Source: Thermococcus pacificus
Lineage (GTDB): Archaea; Methanobacteriota_B; Thermococci; Thermococcales; Thermococcaceae
DNA: 64,000 nt
Reading direction: 5' to 3'
Assembly (NCBI RefSeq): GCF_002214485.1
Contig: NZ_CP015102.1
Location: 868,001-932,000, forward strand
A program made the position numbers and the translations under genes. The notes below the pieces were generated by a model that was given only the letters and a program-made list of their open reading frames with translations, was not told where the DNA came from and made no database searches. Shown piece after piece: positions 33,708 to 43,210 of this stretch. The first letter of the stretch is position 1, and every line of letters starts with the position of its first letter.

Positions 33708-36425
33708 ATGCAGTCGATGAAGAAGGTCATCGGGAGTATTGAGTTCGGAATCCTCTCACCGCAGGAAATCAGAAAGATGAGCGCGGCTGAGATAACCGTC
33801 CCGGACACCTACGACGATGACGGTTATCCCATCGAAGGCGGCCTTATGGACAAGCGCCTCGGTGTCGTCGACCCGGGACTCCGCTGTGAGACCTGTGGCG
33901 CCAGGGCCGGGGACTGTCCCGGCCACTTCGGCCACGTCGAGCTTGCAAGGCCGATAATCCACGTCGGATTCGCCAAGACCATCCACCGGGTTTTGGAGAG
34001 CACCTGCCGTGAGTGTGGCAGGATAAAGCTGAAGGACGAGGAAATAGAGGAGTACATGCACAAGTTCGATGTCGTGGGCGACAGGAAGAAGGCAAAGGAC
34101 AGGCTCATCAAGGAGATACACAAGAAGGCCAAAGAGAGGATGGTCTGCCCGCACTGTGGAGCGCCGCAGTTCCCAATAAAGTTTGAGAGACCGACCATCT
34201 ACTGGGAGCTCAGGAAGGACGAAGAGGGCAACGAGTACAAGCACAGGATGATGCCGAGCGAGGTCCGCGACAGGCTCGAGAAGATACCCGACAAGGACTT
34301 ACCGCTCCTCGGCCTGCACCCGGAGAAGGCCAGGCCTGAGTGGATGGTTCTCACCGTCCTCCCGGTTCCGCCAGTCACCATGAGGCCCTCCATCACCCTC
34401 GAGAGCGGCATCAGAGCGGAGGACGACCTCACCCACAAGCTCGTCGACATAATCCGTATCAACAACCGCCTCAAGTCCAACATCGAGGCAGGAGCACCTC
34501 AGCTGATTATAGAGGACCTCTGGGACCTCCTCCAGTACCACGTCACCACATACATCAACAACGAGACCTCAGGCATTCCGCCGGCCAAGCACAAGAGCGG
34601 AAGGCCCCTCAAGACCCTCTCCCAGAGGCTTAAGGGTAAGGAGGGACGCTTCCGTGGCAACCTCAGCGGTAAGCGTGTTAACTTCTCCGCCCGTACCGTT
34701 ATCAGCCCAGACCCGATGATAAGCATCAATGAGGTCGGCGTTCCCCTCGCGGTTGCCATGGAGCTCACCGTTCCGGAAAAGGTCACCGAGTTCAACTTCG
34801 AGAAGCTCAAGCAGAGGGTTTTGAACGGTCCCGAGAAGTATCCTGGAGCCAACTATGTAATCGACCCCGAGGGAAGAAGGATACGCCTCATGGAGAACAA
34901 CCTTGAGATAATCGCGGAAAAGCTCGACATCGGCTGGACCGTCGAGAGGCACCTTGAGGACGGGGACATAGTCCTGTTCAACAGGCAGCCGTCGCTTCAC
35001 AGGATGTCCATCATGGCCCACCGCGTCCGCGTCATGCCCTACAGAACCTTCCGCCTCAACTTGGCTGTCTGCCCGCCCTACAACGCGGACTTCGATGGTG
35101 ACGAGATGAACCTCCACGTGCCTCAGACTGAGGAGGCGCAGGCGGAAGCGAAGATACTTATGGAAGTTCAGAACCACATAATCTCACCGCGTTACGGCGG
35201 TCCGCTTATAGCGGGAATACAGGATCACATCTCCGGTGGCTACCTGCTCACACGCGAGGGAGCGTACTTCACCCGCAGCGAAGTGGAGCAGATGCTCATG
35301 TTCGCGGGCGTAGATGTGAAGGAGCTCCCTGAACCGGACAAGGTTGAGAATGGCGTTGAGCTCTGGAGTGGAAAGACTATATTCTCACTCCTCCTGCCGG
35401 ACGACCTGACCATCTGGTACCGCAACAAACTCTGCGACGAGCCGGAGCGTTGCGAGGCCATAGAGAAGCTCATAGAGGAGAAGCTTATCCCGGACCCTGA
35501 GGAGGTCAGGAAGATAGCCTACGACGGCTTCGTCTACATCCAGAACGGAAAGCTCCTCAGCGGTGCCATAGACAAGAAGGCCTACGGTAGAGAGGACGGA
35601 AAGCTCCTTGACATCATCGTAAGGGAGTACGGCGTTGAGAGGGCCAGGCAGTTCCTCGACCAGGTCACGAAGCTCGCCATATGGGCTATCACCCACAAGG
35701 GCTTCACAACAGCAATAGACGACGAAGACCTCCCGCAGGAGGCCCTCGACAGGATACACGAGATAATCCGCGAGGCGGAGGATAGGGTCAACAGGCTCAT
35801 AGAGGCGTACAAGAACGGTGAGCTCGAGCCGCTTCCGGGTAAGACCCTCGAGGAGACACTTGAGAGCAACATCATGGCGGTTTTGGCAGAGGCCCGTGAC
35901 AACGCGGGTAAGGTCGCTGAAAAGTACCTCGGTATGACCAACCACGCGGTCATCATGGCCAAGACCGGAGCGAGGGGTAAGATGCTCAACATCACCCAGA
36001 TGGCTGCGATGCTCGGACAGCAGTCCATCCGTGGTAAGCGTCTCTACCGCGGCTATCGCGACAGGGTTCTAACCCACTTCAAGCCCGGCGACCTTGGAGC
36101 CAAGGCCAGGGGCTTCGTCACGAACTCCTACAAGAGTGGCTTAACCCCACAGGAGTACTTCTTCCATGCAATGGGTGGAAGGGAAGGTCTCGTTGACACC
36201 GCGGTCAGGACGGCACAGAGCGGTTACATGCAGAGGAGATTGATAAACGCCCTCCAGGACCTCAAGGTTGACTACGACGGAACGGTGAGGGATCCGATGG
36301 GAATCATCGTCCAGTTCAAGTACGGTGAGGACGGAATAGACCCGATGAAGAGCTGGCAGGGCAAGACGATTGACGTTGATAGGGTCATCGTTAGAACCCT
36401 CGTGAAGATGAGGGGAGGTGAGTGA
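33708..36425 (+). CDS. rpoA1: DNA-directed RNA polymerase subunit A' (Rpo1N)
   Basis: A 905-residue N-terminal part of the largest RNA polymerase subunit. The catalytic Mg2+ loop YNADFDGDEMNLHVPQ is present; zinc-binding cysteines are in CETCGARAGDCPGHFGH and CRECG/CPHCG. Start ATG lies 4 nt after the rpoB stop. The protein ends in the bridge-helix/trigger-loop area, where archaea split the gene, and rpoA2 follows at once. Confidence 0.98.
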   Translation: MQSMKKVIGSIEFGILSPQEIRKMSAAEITVPDTYDDDGYPIEGGLMDKRLGVVDPGLRCETCGARAGDCPGHFGHVELARPIIHVGFAKTIHRVLESTCRECGRIKLKDEEIEEYMHKFDVVGDRKKAKDRLIKEIHKKAKERMVCPHCGAPQFPIKFERPTIYWELRKDEEGNEYKHRMMPSEVRDRLEKIPDKDLPLLGLHPEKARPEWMVLTVLPVPPVTMRPSITLESGIRAEDDLTHKLVDIIRINNRLKSNIEAGAPQLIIEDLWDLLQYHVTTYINNETSGIPPAKHKSGRPLKTLSQRLKGKEGRFRGNLSGKRVNFSARTVISPDPMISINEVGVPLAVAMELTVPEKVTEFNFEKLKQRVLNGPEKYPGANYVIDPEGRRIRLMENNLEIIAEKLDIGWTVERHLEDGDIVLFNRQPSLHRMSIMAHRVRVMPYRTFRLNLAVCPPYNADFDGDEMNLHVPQTEEAQAEAKILMEVQNHIISPRYGGPLIAGIQDHISGGYLLTREGAYFTRSEVEQMLMFAGVDVKELPEPDKVENGVELWSGKTIFSLLLPDDLTIWYRNKLCDEPERCEAIEKLIEEKLIPDPEEVRKIAYDGFVYIQNGKLLSGAIDKKAYGREDGKLLDIIVREYGVERARQFLDQVTKLAIWAITHKGFTTAIDDEDLPQEALDRIHEIIREAEDRVNRLIEAYKNGELEPLPGKTLEETLESNIMAVLAEARDNAGKVAEKYLGMTNHAVIMAKTGARGKMLNITQMAAMLGQQSIRGKRLYRGYRDRVLTHFKPGDLGAKARGFVTNSYKSGLTPQEYFFHAMGGREGLVDTAVRTAQSGYMQRRLINALQDLKVDYDGTVRDPMGIIVQFKYGEDGIDPMKSWQGKTIDVDRVIVRTLVKMRGGE

Positions 36426-36426
36426 A

Positions 36427-37602
36427 ATGGTAGCAGCGAAGACCATCAGGAGCCTTGTTGATAAGGCAGAGCTTCCGGAGAACATCAAGGAAGAGCTCTA
36501 CAACAAGCTCGTCGAGTACGACAAGAAGTACAAGCTCAAGAAGGCGGAGATCGAGGCCATCATCCAGGAGGCCGTCAGGGAGTACGAAAAGGCCAAGATA
36601 GAGCCGGGAGAAGCCATTGGAACCGTTGCGGCGCAGTCAATCGGTGAGCCGTCAACGCAGATGACCCTCAACACCTTCCACTACGCTGGTGTCGCTGAGA
36701 TCAACGTCACCCTCGGTCTGCCGAGAATCATCGAGATTGTGGACGCGAGAAAGAACCCATCAACGCCTATCATGACCGTTTACCTCGACGAGAAGCACCG
36801 CTACGACAGGGAGAAAGCCCTTGAAGTGGCGAGGAGGATAGAGGGAACCACCCTCGAGAACCTCGCAAGGGAGACCAGCATTGACATCCTCAACTACGAG
36901 TTCATAGTGGAGATCGACCCGGAGAGGCTTCAGAAAGCCGGCCTCGACATGGAGAAGATTCAGAGGAAGCTTGAGGGCTCGTTCAAGACCGCAGAGTTTG
37001 AGGTGGACGGATACACGCTCATTATGAGGCCCAAGAAGGTAGGCAAGCTCTCCGACCTGAGGAAGCTCTCCGAAAAGGTTAAAAAGCACCGTCTTAAAGG
37101 CCTCTCGGGCGTCGGAAAGACCATCATCCGGAAGGAAGGCGACGAGTACGTCATCTACACAGAGGGCTCGAACTTCAAGCAGGTGCTCAAGGTCCCGGGC
37201 GTTGATCCAACGAGAACCAGGACCAACAACATCTGGGAGATCGCCGAAGTGCTCGGCATTGAAGCGGCAAGGAACGCCATCATAGAGGAAATCGTCAACA
37301 CGATGCGCGAGCAGGGTCTCGAGGTCGATGTCAGACACATCATGCTCGTCGCCGACATGATGACGCTCGACGGAGTTATACTGCCCATAGGCAGGCACGG
37401 TATAGTTGGGGAGAAGGCCAGCGTGCTTTCCAGGGCATCTTTCGAGATAACCACACAGCACCTCTTCGAGGCCGCTGAGAGGGGTGACGTTGACCCGCTC
37501 AACGGCGTCGTTGAGAACGTGCTCATAGGCCAGCCCGTGCCTGTCGGTACGGGAATGGTCAAACTGGCAATGAATCTCCCCCTGAGACCGAAAAGGGAGT
37601 AG
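36427..37602 (+). CDS. rpoA2: DNA-directed RNA polymerase subunit A'' (Rpo1C)
   Basis: A 391-residue C-terminal part of the largest subunit, completing the trigger loop (GTVAAQSIGEPSTQMTLNTFH) and jaw. ATG at 36427 begins one base after the rpoA1 TGA; GGGGAGGTGA within the end of rpoA1 is its ribosome binding site. No intein is present. Confidence 0.97.
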   Translation: MVAAKTIRSLVDKAELPENIKEELYNKLVEYDKKYKLKKAEIEAIIQEAVREYEKAKIEPGEAIGTVAAQSIGEPSTQMTLNTFHYAGVAEINVTLGLPRIIEIVDARKNPSTPIMTVYLDEKHRYDREKALEVARRIEGTTLENLARETSIDILNYEFIVEIDPERLQKAGLDMEKIQRKLEGSFKTAEFEVDGYTLIMRPKKVGKLSDLRKLSEKVKKHRLKGLSGVGKTIIRKEGDEYVIYTEGSNFKQVLKVPGVDPTRTRTNNIWEIAEVLGIEAARNAIIEEIVNTMREQGLEVDVRHIMLVADMMTLDGVILPIGRHGIVGEKASVLSRASFEITTQHLFEAAERGDVDPLNGVVENVLIGQPVPVGTGMVKLAMNLPLRPKRE

Positions 37603-37615
37603 GGAGGTGTAAGTA

Positions 37616-38358
<743 letters not shown>

Positions 38359-38368
38359 GGTGATGATC

Positions 38369-38812
38369 ATGGCTGGAAAGAAGGCTCCGTATGGAGAGTT
38401 TGCCGGTAGGAAGCTCAAGCTCAAGAGGAAGAAGTTCCGCTGGAGTGACATAAGATACAAGAGAAGAGTCCTCCGCCTCAAGGAGAAGAGCGACCCGCTC
38501 GAGGGTGCTCCGCAGGCGAAGGGTATAGTCCTTGAGAAGATAGCCGTCGAGGCAAAGCAGCCGAACTCAGCTATGCGTAAGGCAGTTAGGGTTCAGCTCA
38601 TCAAGAACGGTAAGGTCGTCACTGCCTTCACTCCAGGTGACGGTGCCATCAACCACATCGACGAGCACGACGAGGTCATCATCGAGGGAATCGGCGGTCC
38701 TAAGGGCGGTTCGATGGGTGATATCCCCGGTATCAGGTACAAGGTCGTCAAGGTCAACAGGGTTTCCCTCAAGGAGCTCGTCAAGGGAAGGAAGGAGAAG
38801 CCGAGGAGGTGA
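38369..38812 (+). CDS. rps12: Ribosomal protein uS12
   Basis: A 147-residue decoding-centre protein. [15 protein letters not shown] is the conserved loop near the A site; the [10 protein letters not shown] stretch also matches. The ATG at 38369 follows GAGGTGATGATC; in-frame ATGs at 38360 and 38363 would overlap this ribosome binding site. Confidence 0.97.
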   Translation: MAGKKAPYGEFAGRKLKLKRKKFRWSDIRYKRRVLRLKEKSDPLEGAPQAKGIVLEKIAVEAKQPNSAMRKAVRVQLIKNGKVVTAFTPGDGAINHIDEHDEVIIEGIGGPKGGSMGDIPGIRYKVVKVNRVSLKELVKGRKEKPRR

Positions 38813-38817
38813 AGTGA

Positions 38818-39465
38818 ATGGCCAAGGCACTCACAGAGAGGTTCTTCGTCCCGAAGGAGCCCAAGGTCATGGGCAGGTGGAGCGTTGAGGAGGTAACAGT
38901 CAACGACCCGTCGCTCAGGCCATACATAAACCTTGAGCCGAGGATACTCCCGCACAGCCACGGAAGGCACGCCAAGAAGTCCTTTGGAAAGGCCAACGTC
39001 CACATCGTTGAGCGCCTGATAAACAAAGTCATGCGCAGCGGTGCGAGCCACTCAAAGGTCGGCGGCCACTTCATGAGGAGGGAACACCGCTCCCTCATGA
39101 GCAAGAAGATGAAGGCCTACGAGGTAGTTAAGGAGGCCCTCATGATCATCGAGCGCAGGACGAAGCAGAACCCGATTCAGGTTCTCGTCAGGGCCATTGA
39201 GAACTCCGCACCAAGGGAGGACACCACCACGATAGCCTTCGGTGGAATCCGCTACCACATGTCAGTTGACGTCTCCCCGCTCAGGAGGCTCGACATCGCC
39301 CTGAAGAACATCGCCCTTGGAGCCAGCGCCAAGTGCTACAGGAACAAGACCAGCTACGCCCAGGCCCTCGCGGAGGAGATAATTGCCGCTGCCAACAAGG
39401 ACCCGAAGAGCTTCGCCTACAGCAAGAAGGAAGAGATCGAGAGGGTTGCCCAGTCCTCGCGCTGA
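38818..39465 (+). CDS. rps7: Ribosomal protein uS7
   Basis: A 215-residue small-subunit head protein. [18 protein letters not shown] is the family signature. It has the archaeal N-terminal extension (about 60 residues). GGAGGTGAAGTGA precedes the ATG, 5 nt after rps12. It ends the operon here; EF-1A and S10, which follow in many archaea, are not adjacent, and a convergent phosphodiesterase gene comes next. Confidence 0.97.
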   Translation: MAKALTERFFVPKEPKVMGRWSVEEVTVNDPSLRPYINLEPRILPHSHGRHAKKSFGKANVHIVERLINKVMRSGASHSKVGGHFMRREHRSLMSKKMKAYEVVKEALMIIERRTKQNPIQVLVRAIENSAPREDTTTIAFGGIRYHMSVDVSPLRRLDIALKNIALGASAKCYRNKTSYAQALAEEIIAAANKDPKSFAYSKKEEIERVAQSSR

Positions 39466-39569
39466 GGGCTGGCTGGATTTCTTCCTCATTTCACTCACTT
39501 CTGCTTTTCTCGATAAGTCTCTCAGCGCGGGTCGAATTGTAGATTTTGCCCAACAAACTTCAGTGGCCA

Positions 39570-40688
39570 TTAAATTAGGCTTTTCCCCACCATGTTAGTT
39601 GGCTTCTCAACGCCGAAGAAATCCAGTATCGTCGGCGCTATGTCCATGAGCGAGGCGTTTTCAAGGTTTGCATTCTCAAAGCCCCAGAGGATGAGCGGAA
39701 CCTTCACAACTGGCTCGTTCATCGAGCCGTGCATGCCCTTAACCCAGTGGCTCACGCCCTTTGTTCCCTTACACATCCTGTGGGAGCAGAACCAGTAGCC
39801 CGGCTTTGCCGAGACTATAAGCTCACCGCTGTTCGGGCTGTCGAGGTGGGGAAGTTCATCGCGGAAGAAGACTTCTCGAACGCCGGGGGCTTTCCTGAGA
39901 ACTTCGAAGGCCTCTTCGCTTTGGTTTGGATCCCTCAGATAGACGTGAACGCCTCCGCCCGATGAAACCCTGAGAGTCTCTATTCCGTGTTTTCTCAGGT
40001 AAGCCCTCAGGTTCACCCAGGTGTGGACTTCCTCCTGGCCATGGTCAGCGAAGATTATGAATGCATATTCATCCTTGAGGCGCTCCCACAGGGTTCTAAC
40101 GGCGGTATCGACGGTTTCCACTGCTTTAAGCGCGCCTTCACTCAGGGGCCCGTGGTCGTGGCTCATTCCATCTATTGAGGCGAAGTGGACGAGGAGCAGA
40201 TCCGGTTTGCACTCCTCGTAGAGGTAGAGCGCCGAATTCAATACCCAGACGTCCTTCCTCCAGTCCCTGCCGTGCTGCCTGTACATCTTGTCGCCCGCGA
40301 AGAAAGGAGGGAAAATTCTGACGTCAGTCCCGCTGAAGGGGGGCATGGTGTAGCCGCTGACGGCGGCGGTTCTAACGCCCCTCCCTCTGAGGATGTCCAC
40401 GATGGTTGGCGCCTTTATGACCCTATGAGGATTGAAGGCCACCTCATACTCGTAGAAGTTCACCTTCCTGTCGCTTAAGCGGTCGTAGTAGCCGTTCTCG
40501 ACGACGCCGTGGTCCTTCGGCCACACACCGGTCATGACGCTTGTGTGAACTAAGTCAGTCAGGGTAGGAAAGATTGAATCAACGACCGCAAAGTCGCCAG
40601 TTTCCGCCAGCTCGCTCAGGAAGGGCATGTGCTTGAGGTTGTAGATTCCATTGCCGTCGAGGCTTATTAGGGCGAGCTTTTTTCTCAT
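39570..40688 (-). CDS. Alkaline-phosphatase-superfamily phosphodiesterase/nucleotide pyrophosphatase
   Basis: A 372-residue type I phosphodiesterase. The metal and nucleophile motifs are present: SLDGNG (Asp11), FPTLTDLVHTSVMTG with the nucleophile Thr near 44, and FADHGQEEVHTW. There is no signal peptide, so it is cytoplasmic. The ATG overlaps the TGA of the MazF-like toxin gene (ATGA), so the three genes toxin/antitoxin/phosphodiesterase are one operon. It may cleave nucleotide pyrophosphates or phosphodiesters; the exact substrate is unknown. Confidence 0.85.
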   Translation of the reverse strand: MRKKLALISLDGNGIYNLKHMPFLSELAETGDFAVVDSIFPTLTDLVHTSVMTGVWPKDHGVVENGYYDRLSDRKVNFYEYEVAFNPHRVIKAPTIVDILRGRGVRTAAVSGYTMPPFSGTDVRIFPPFFAGDKMYRQHGRDWRKDVWVLNSALYLYEECKPDLLLVHFASIDGMSHDHGPLSEGALKAVETVDTAVRTLWERLKDEYAFIIFADHGQEEVHTWVNLRAYLRKHGIETLRVSSGGGVHVYLRDPNQSEEAFEVLRKAPGVREVFFRDELPHLDSPNSGELIVSAKPGYWFCSHRMCKGTKGVSHWVKGMHGSMNEPVVKVPLILWGFENANLENASLMDIAPTILDFFGVEKPTNMVGKSLI

Positions 40689-41020
40689 GACTCAAACCCC
40701 AGAAGTGAGCATATCTTTTGGCTTATTTCTTTTTTGAGAATTGGGCCAATTTCGCCGAGTTCACCGATTAGAATATCCTTCTGGACTGTCGCTATCTTTG
40801 TGAGTCTAACAAACGATGAAACTTTGAGGCCGGTTAAGTGGAACTCTGGGTGAGATTTTTCGATAAGAACATCTGTCTCTGGATTGTAACGTTCAACCCT
40901 TGAGGATATGAACGCGAGTGTGACATCGTCCTTGTCTTCAAACAACACAAGGGCAGGGCGGAGTTTCGCTCCTCTCAGGCTTGTAAATGGAAACGGTACA
41001 AGAACTATCTTCCCCTTCAT
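40685..41020 (-). CDS. MazF/PemK-family toxin (endoribonuclease)
   Basis: A 111-residue toxin of the CcdB/MazF fold. The N-terminal GKIVLVPFPFTSLRGAKLRPALVL, with the conserved Pro-Phe and Arg-Pro pairs, and the SSFVRLTKIATV strand match PemK/MazF proteins that cut mRNA. It overlaps the antitoxin gene by 4 nt and the next gene by 4 nt. An active nuclease is inferred from family. Confidence 0.88.
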   Translation of the reverse strand: MKGKIVLVPFPFTSLRGAKLRPALVLFEDKDDVTLAFISSRVERYNPETDVLIEKSHPEFHLTGLKVSSFVRLTKIATVQKDILIGELGEIGPILKKEISQKICSLLGFES

Positions 41021-41214
41021 CTATATCTCACCTTAAGGTCTTCCTCGGAGTATATATCCGGTTCGTCTGTGAAGAACTCCTTTAGAGATTCCTCCGAGAG
41101 TTTCATTAGGGCATAACTCTCCTCCCGCTCAAGCAGTTCATTCAGGAGTTTTTCTATGTCCTCAAGTTTCTTCTCAATTCTCATGAGCTCTCTAATGAGG
41201 TCAACACTCTCCAC
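41017..41214 (-). CDS. Antitoxin of the MazF-like module
   Basis: A 65-residue acidic protein: an N-terminal coiled-coil-like helix (EKKLEDIEKLLNELLE) and a C-terminal extended acidic tail likely to wrap the toxin. It overlaps the toxin ATG by 4 nt, the usual antitoxin-first order. The GTG start follows GGGGGTGATAGC. No DNA-binding domain is recognised, so autoregulation may rely on another protein or be absent. Its identity rests on position and composition. Confidence 0.75.
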   Translation of the reverse strand: MESVDLIRELMRIEKKLEDIEKLLNELLEREESYALMKLSEESLKEFFTDEPDIYSEEDLKVRYR

Positions 41215-41280
41215 GCTATCACCCCCAAGCGGTGTCGGCCTGACGTGCAGTCATCACCTTTCAGTGGGATGGAGTGGTCG

Positions 41281-42549
41281 TCATCCACCTGCATTCTCTC
41301 TATCGAGGCGGTATATATTCTTTCCGAGCCACTCGTCCAAGGTTTTTTGCCTCGCGAGGTTTCTTAGGATATAGCTCCTCTCAAGGTACTTCTCGAACGG
41401 GTGCTCAAGGCGTCTCTTAATGGCCTCAAGGGCCTCGTTTAGCGTCTCGAAGCGGCCTATGGGATTGCCCATCGCCTTCTTAACCCCCAGCCTTATCTGC
41501 CACACCCCTACTGGGGCATAATATTCTGGAGTAACCTCACGGAAAACAACAGCCCTCGCCTGCCTCCTCCTCCCGCGCAAAGCTTCGAGGACGCTCAAGC
41601 GAGCCGCGTGATATGCTCCAGCCGTTTCCTTGACGTATTCCTTTCTGCCCCTGAAGTCCTCGTAGTCGTGGATGACGTTGGGTTCCGAAGTGCCGAAGAG
41701 CGAGCCCTTCAGCCAGACCTCCAAAAGCTCGAAGGCGTAAGTTTCGGGCATCAGCAGTACTGCATAGCGATTGCCAAGGAAGCGGTAGAAGTAGACCTCG
41801 TAGTCGTTTATCTCGGGGTAGTGGAGAACCTCACGCCGCAGGTTCTTTCCTATCGTGTCTTGAACCGCCGTGATGCTCCATCTGGTGGGAACGAGCTTCT
41901 TGTCTACACCGAGGAGCCCGGCTGAGAGAAGTCTAATGATGTAGTACTCGTCGAAGCCCCAGTTGTAGAGGCGCATTATTGCCTGTTCTGCCTTCAGCTC
42001 GTCGCTCACGACGTAATCCGTTCTGCGTGGGATTTTTGGGTTTTCCGTCAGCTCAAAGTCGAGGAGTTCAGCCTTGGGCCCTACTGGGGGTGCAAACTCG
42101 CTCGGGAGAACCTTGAGAACGGGCTTTCTCTTGAGGAGTATCTCGCTGTCGACGGGCTTTATACTCATCGCCAGCTCCTGAACCTCGCCCAGTATTCTGC
42201 CGCTCTTTCTCACGTTCACGTCCGCCTCGCTCTCGCCCATGACAAGCAGCGAGCGGTAGTAGAGGATGTCCTTTATGGTCTTGTTCTCCCATTTGAGGGG
42301 GTTGTCAAGGTAGTCTGTATTCCCCTCGATGGGCGGAACGAGGGGTCCGATTCTAACCTTCGGGTAGCCGTACTCTCCGACGAAGATGCTCGGTGGTGAT
42401 GAGCCGAAGAGGTGGCGCTTGTTCAGCTTCTGCTCAACACTGCGGGCTACCCTGAAGCGTTCGAGTATCGGGCAGGTTGGCCTGCCGCAGAGGAGCTTCC
42501 TTCCCTTGCAGACCGCACAGAGTTTTGAGTTGAATACTGGGGCACTCAT
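41281..42549 (-). CDS. Nre-family DNA repair protein with C-terminal PIP box
   Basis: A 422-residue Nre protein (COG1602). Nre proteins (NreA/NreB) act in archaeal DNA-damage repair together with PCNA. A zinc-binding knot uses Cys11, Cys14, Cys21 and Cys26. Near the C-terminus (about 401-408) is QKTLDEWL, matching a PCNA-interacting peptide (Q-x2-L-x2-aromatic). The ATG at 42549 has no ribosome binding site, but a TATA-like ACCATAAATAC lies about 26 bp upstream, so the mRNA is probably leaderless; an ATG 24 codons further up lies within or before this promoter and is rejected. Confidence 0.9.
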   Translation of the reverse strand: MSAPVFNSKLCAVCKGRKLLCGRPTCPILERFRVARSVEQKLNKRHLFGSSPPSIFVGEYGYPKVRIGPLVPPIEGNTDYLDNPLKWENKTIKDILYYRSLLVMGESEADVNVRKSGRILGEVQELAMSIKPVDSEILLKRKPVLKVLPSEFAPPVGPKAELLDFELTENPKIPRRTDYVVSDELKAEQAIMRLYNWGFDEYYIIRLLSAGLLGVDKKLVPTRWSITAVQDTIGKNLRREVLHYPEINDYEVYFYRFLGNRYAVLLMPETYAFELLEVWLKGSLFGTSEPNVIHDYEDFRGRKEYVKETAGAYHAARLSVLEALRGRRRQARAVVFREVTPEYYAPVGVWQIRLGVKKAMGNPIGRFETLNEALEAIKRRLEHPFEKYLERSYILRNLARQKTLDEWLGKNIYRLDRENAGG

Positions 42550-42570
42550 CGAAGGGAGGTACGCGGGGAG

Positions 42571-42580
42571 GTATTTATGG
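42571..42580 (-). promoter_or_regulatory. TATA box of nre (leaderless gene)
   Basis: On the minus strand CCATAAATAC is centred about 26 bp before the ATG at 42549, so transcription should start at the start codon. Confidence 0.5.
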
Positions 42581-42871
42581 TTTGTTCTAGGTGAAAACTT
42601 TACCCTGTAAGGTTTCATCAAGGTTTATGGTTCCTGCTAAATCGCCAGTTTGGGTGGAATTCCAATGAAAAACGCTGGAGTGAATTTTGAATTCCGCCGT
42701 TGTTAGTTTGCGTTTTGGCAGGAGTTCAACTTCCAATTAACGCGCGAGGGGCGTTATTCCCACAGTGAAACACTGCAGAACCAGCAAGTGGAAGAGCAAC
42801 CCCCTCAAAACAGGGATTCCATAAACACGACATGCAACCTTAATCAAACTTCATGGAGGCGAAGTTTGTTA
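42581..42871. other. Gene-free stretch between nre and tRNA-Cys
   Basis: No coding frame with a plausible ribosome binding site. It contains repeated GAATTC/GGAATTCC words, a TTAGTTTGCGTTTT string also seen (as CCAGTTTGCGTTTT) at about 29070-29084 near tRNA-Thr, and a CAAACTTC/GAAGTTTG hairpin. Confidence 0.5.
42845..42868. repeat. CAAACTT-type palindromic element, copy 2
   Basis: CAAACTTC, 8-nt loop, GAAGTTTG: perfect 8-bp arms beginning 4 nt after the encoded 3' end of tRNA-Cys. It shares arm sequence with copy 1 at 28863-28893. It could form the tRNA terminator hairpin or be a dispersed repeat. Confidence 0.5.
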
Positions 42872-42946
42872 TGGAGCCGGGAGGGGGATTTGAACCCCCG
42901 TAAAGCGGATCTGCAGTCCACCGCCTCACCTCTAGGCTATCCCGGC
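42872..42946 (-). tRNA. tRNA-Cys (anticodon GCA)
   Basis: Minus-strand cloverleaf: acceptor GCCGGGA/TCCCGGC, anticodon loop CTGCAGA giving GCA, T-arm GGGGGTTCAAATCCCCC, discriminator T and an encoded CCA. It lies 20 nt downstream of the tRNA-Ser gene and is likely processed from a common transcript. Confidence 0.95.
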
Positions 42947-42966
42947 GTTTGATCCCGGAGAAAATT

Positions 42967-43052
42967 TGGCGCCGCGGAGGGGATTTGAACCCCTGTGGCC
43001 AATGGCCACCGGCTTAGCAGGCCGGCGCCCTACCAGGCTAGGCTACCGCGGC
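42967..43052 (-). tRNA. tRNA-Ser (anticodon GCT)
   Basis: An 86-nt class II tRNA: acceptor GCCGCGG/CCGCGGC, anticodon loop CTGCTAA giving GCT, a long variable arm (GTGGCC-ATT-GGCCAC), T-arm GGGGTTCAAATCCCC, G discriminator, CCA encoded. A TATA-like CATATAACT lies about 20 bp upstream on the same strand, and ACTTAAAAACC is also present further up. Confidence 0.95.
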
Positions 43053-43103
43053 ATTCCAGTGCCCGAGTTATATGAGCAGGGGAGGGTTTTTAAGTTTTTT
43101 GGA

Positions 43104-43164
43104 GGCCTCAGGAGTGGTGGCCCTCCTCACCCCTCGGTGCCGGGCCAACCGCTCATCCTCGGCC
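43104..43164 (-). ncRNA. Candidate C/D box sRNA (rRNA 2'-O-methylation guide)
   Basis: On the minus strand: GGCC stem (43164-43161), 3-nt bulge GAG, GATGA (43157-43153), 15-nt guide, box D' CCGA (43137-43134), 3-nt spacer, box C' GTGAGGA (43130-43124), 12-nt guide, box D CTGA (43111-43108), GGCC stem (43107-43104). The stem-NNN-GATGA...CTGA-stem arrangement is the K-turn geometry of real C/D RNAs. A TATA-like GGCATATTT at 43189-43197 would start transcription near 43166. It lies between tRNA-Ser and the SAMP gene. Confidence 0.7.
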
Positions 43165-43170
43165 AGTGCA

Positions 43171-43180
43171 CTTTATAAAC
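43171..43180 (+). promoter_or_regulatory. TATA box of the ubiquitin-like protein gene
   Basis: CTTTATAAAC, preceded by a purine BRE-like stretch, predicts a start near 43200, immediately at the GGTGGTGA ribosome binding site. The leader is 0-11 nt long, depending on which GTG is used. Confidence 0.55.
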
Positions 43181-43210
43181 CCGGGGGAAATATGCCTTTC
43201 GGTGGTGAGA

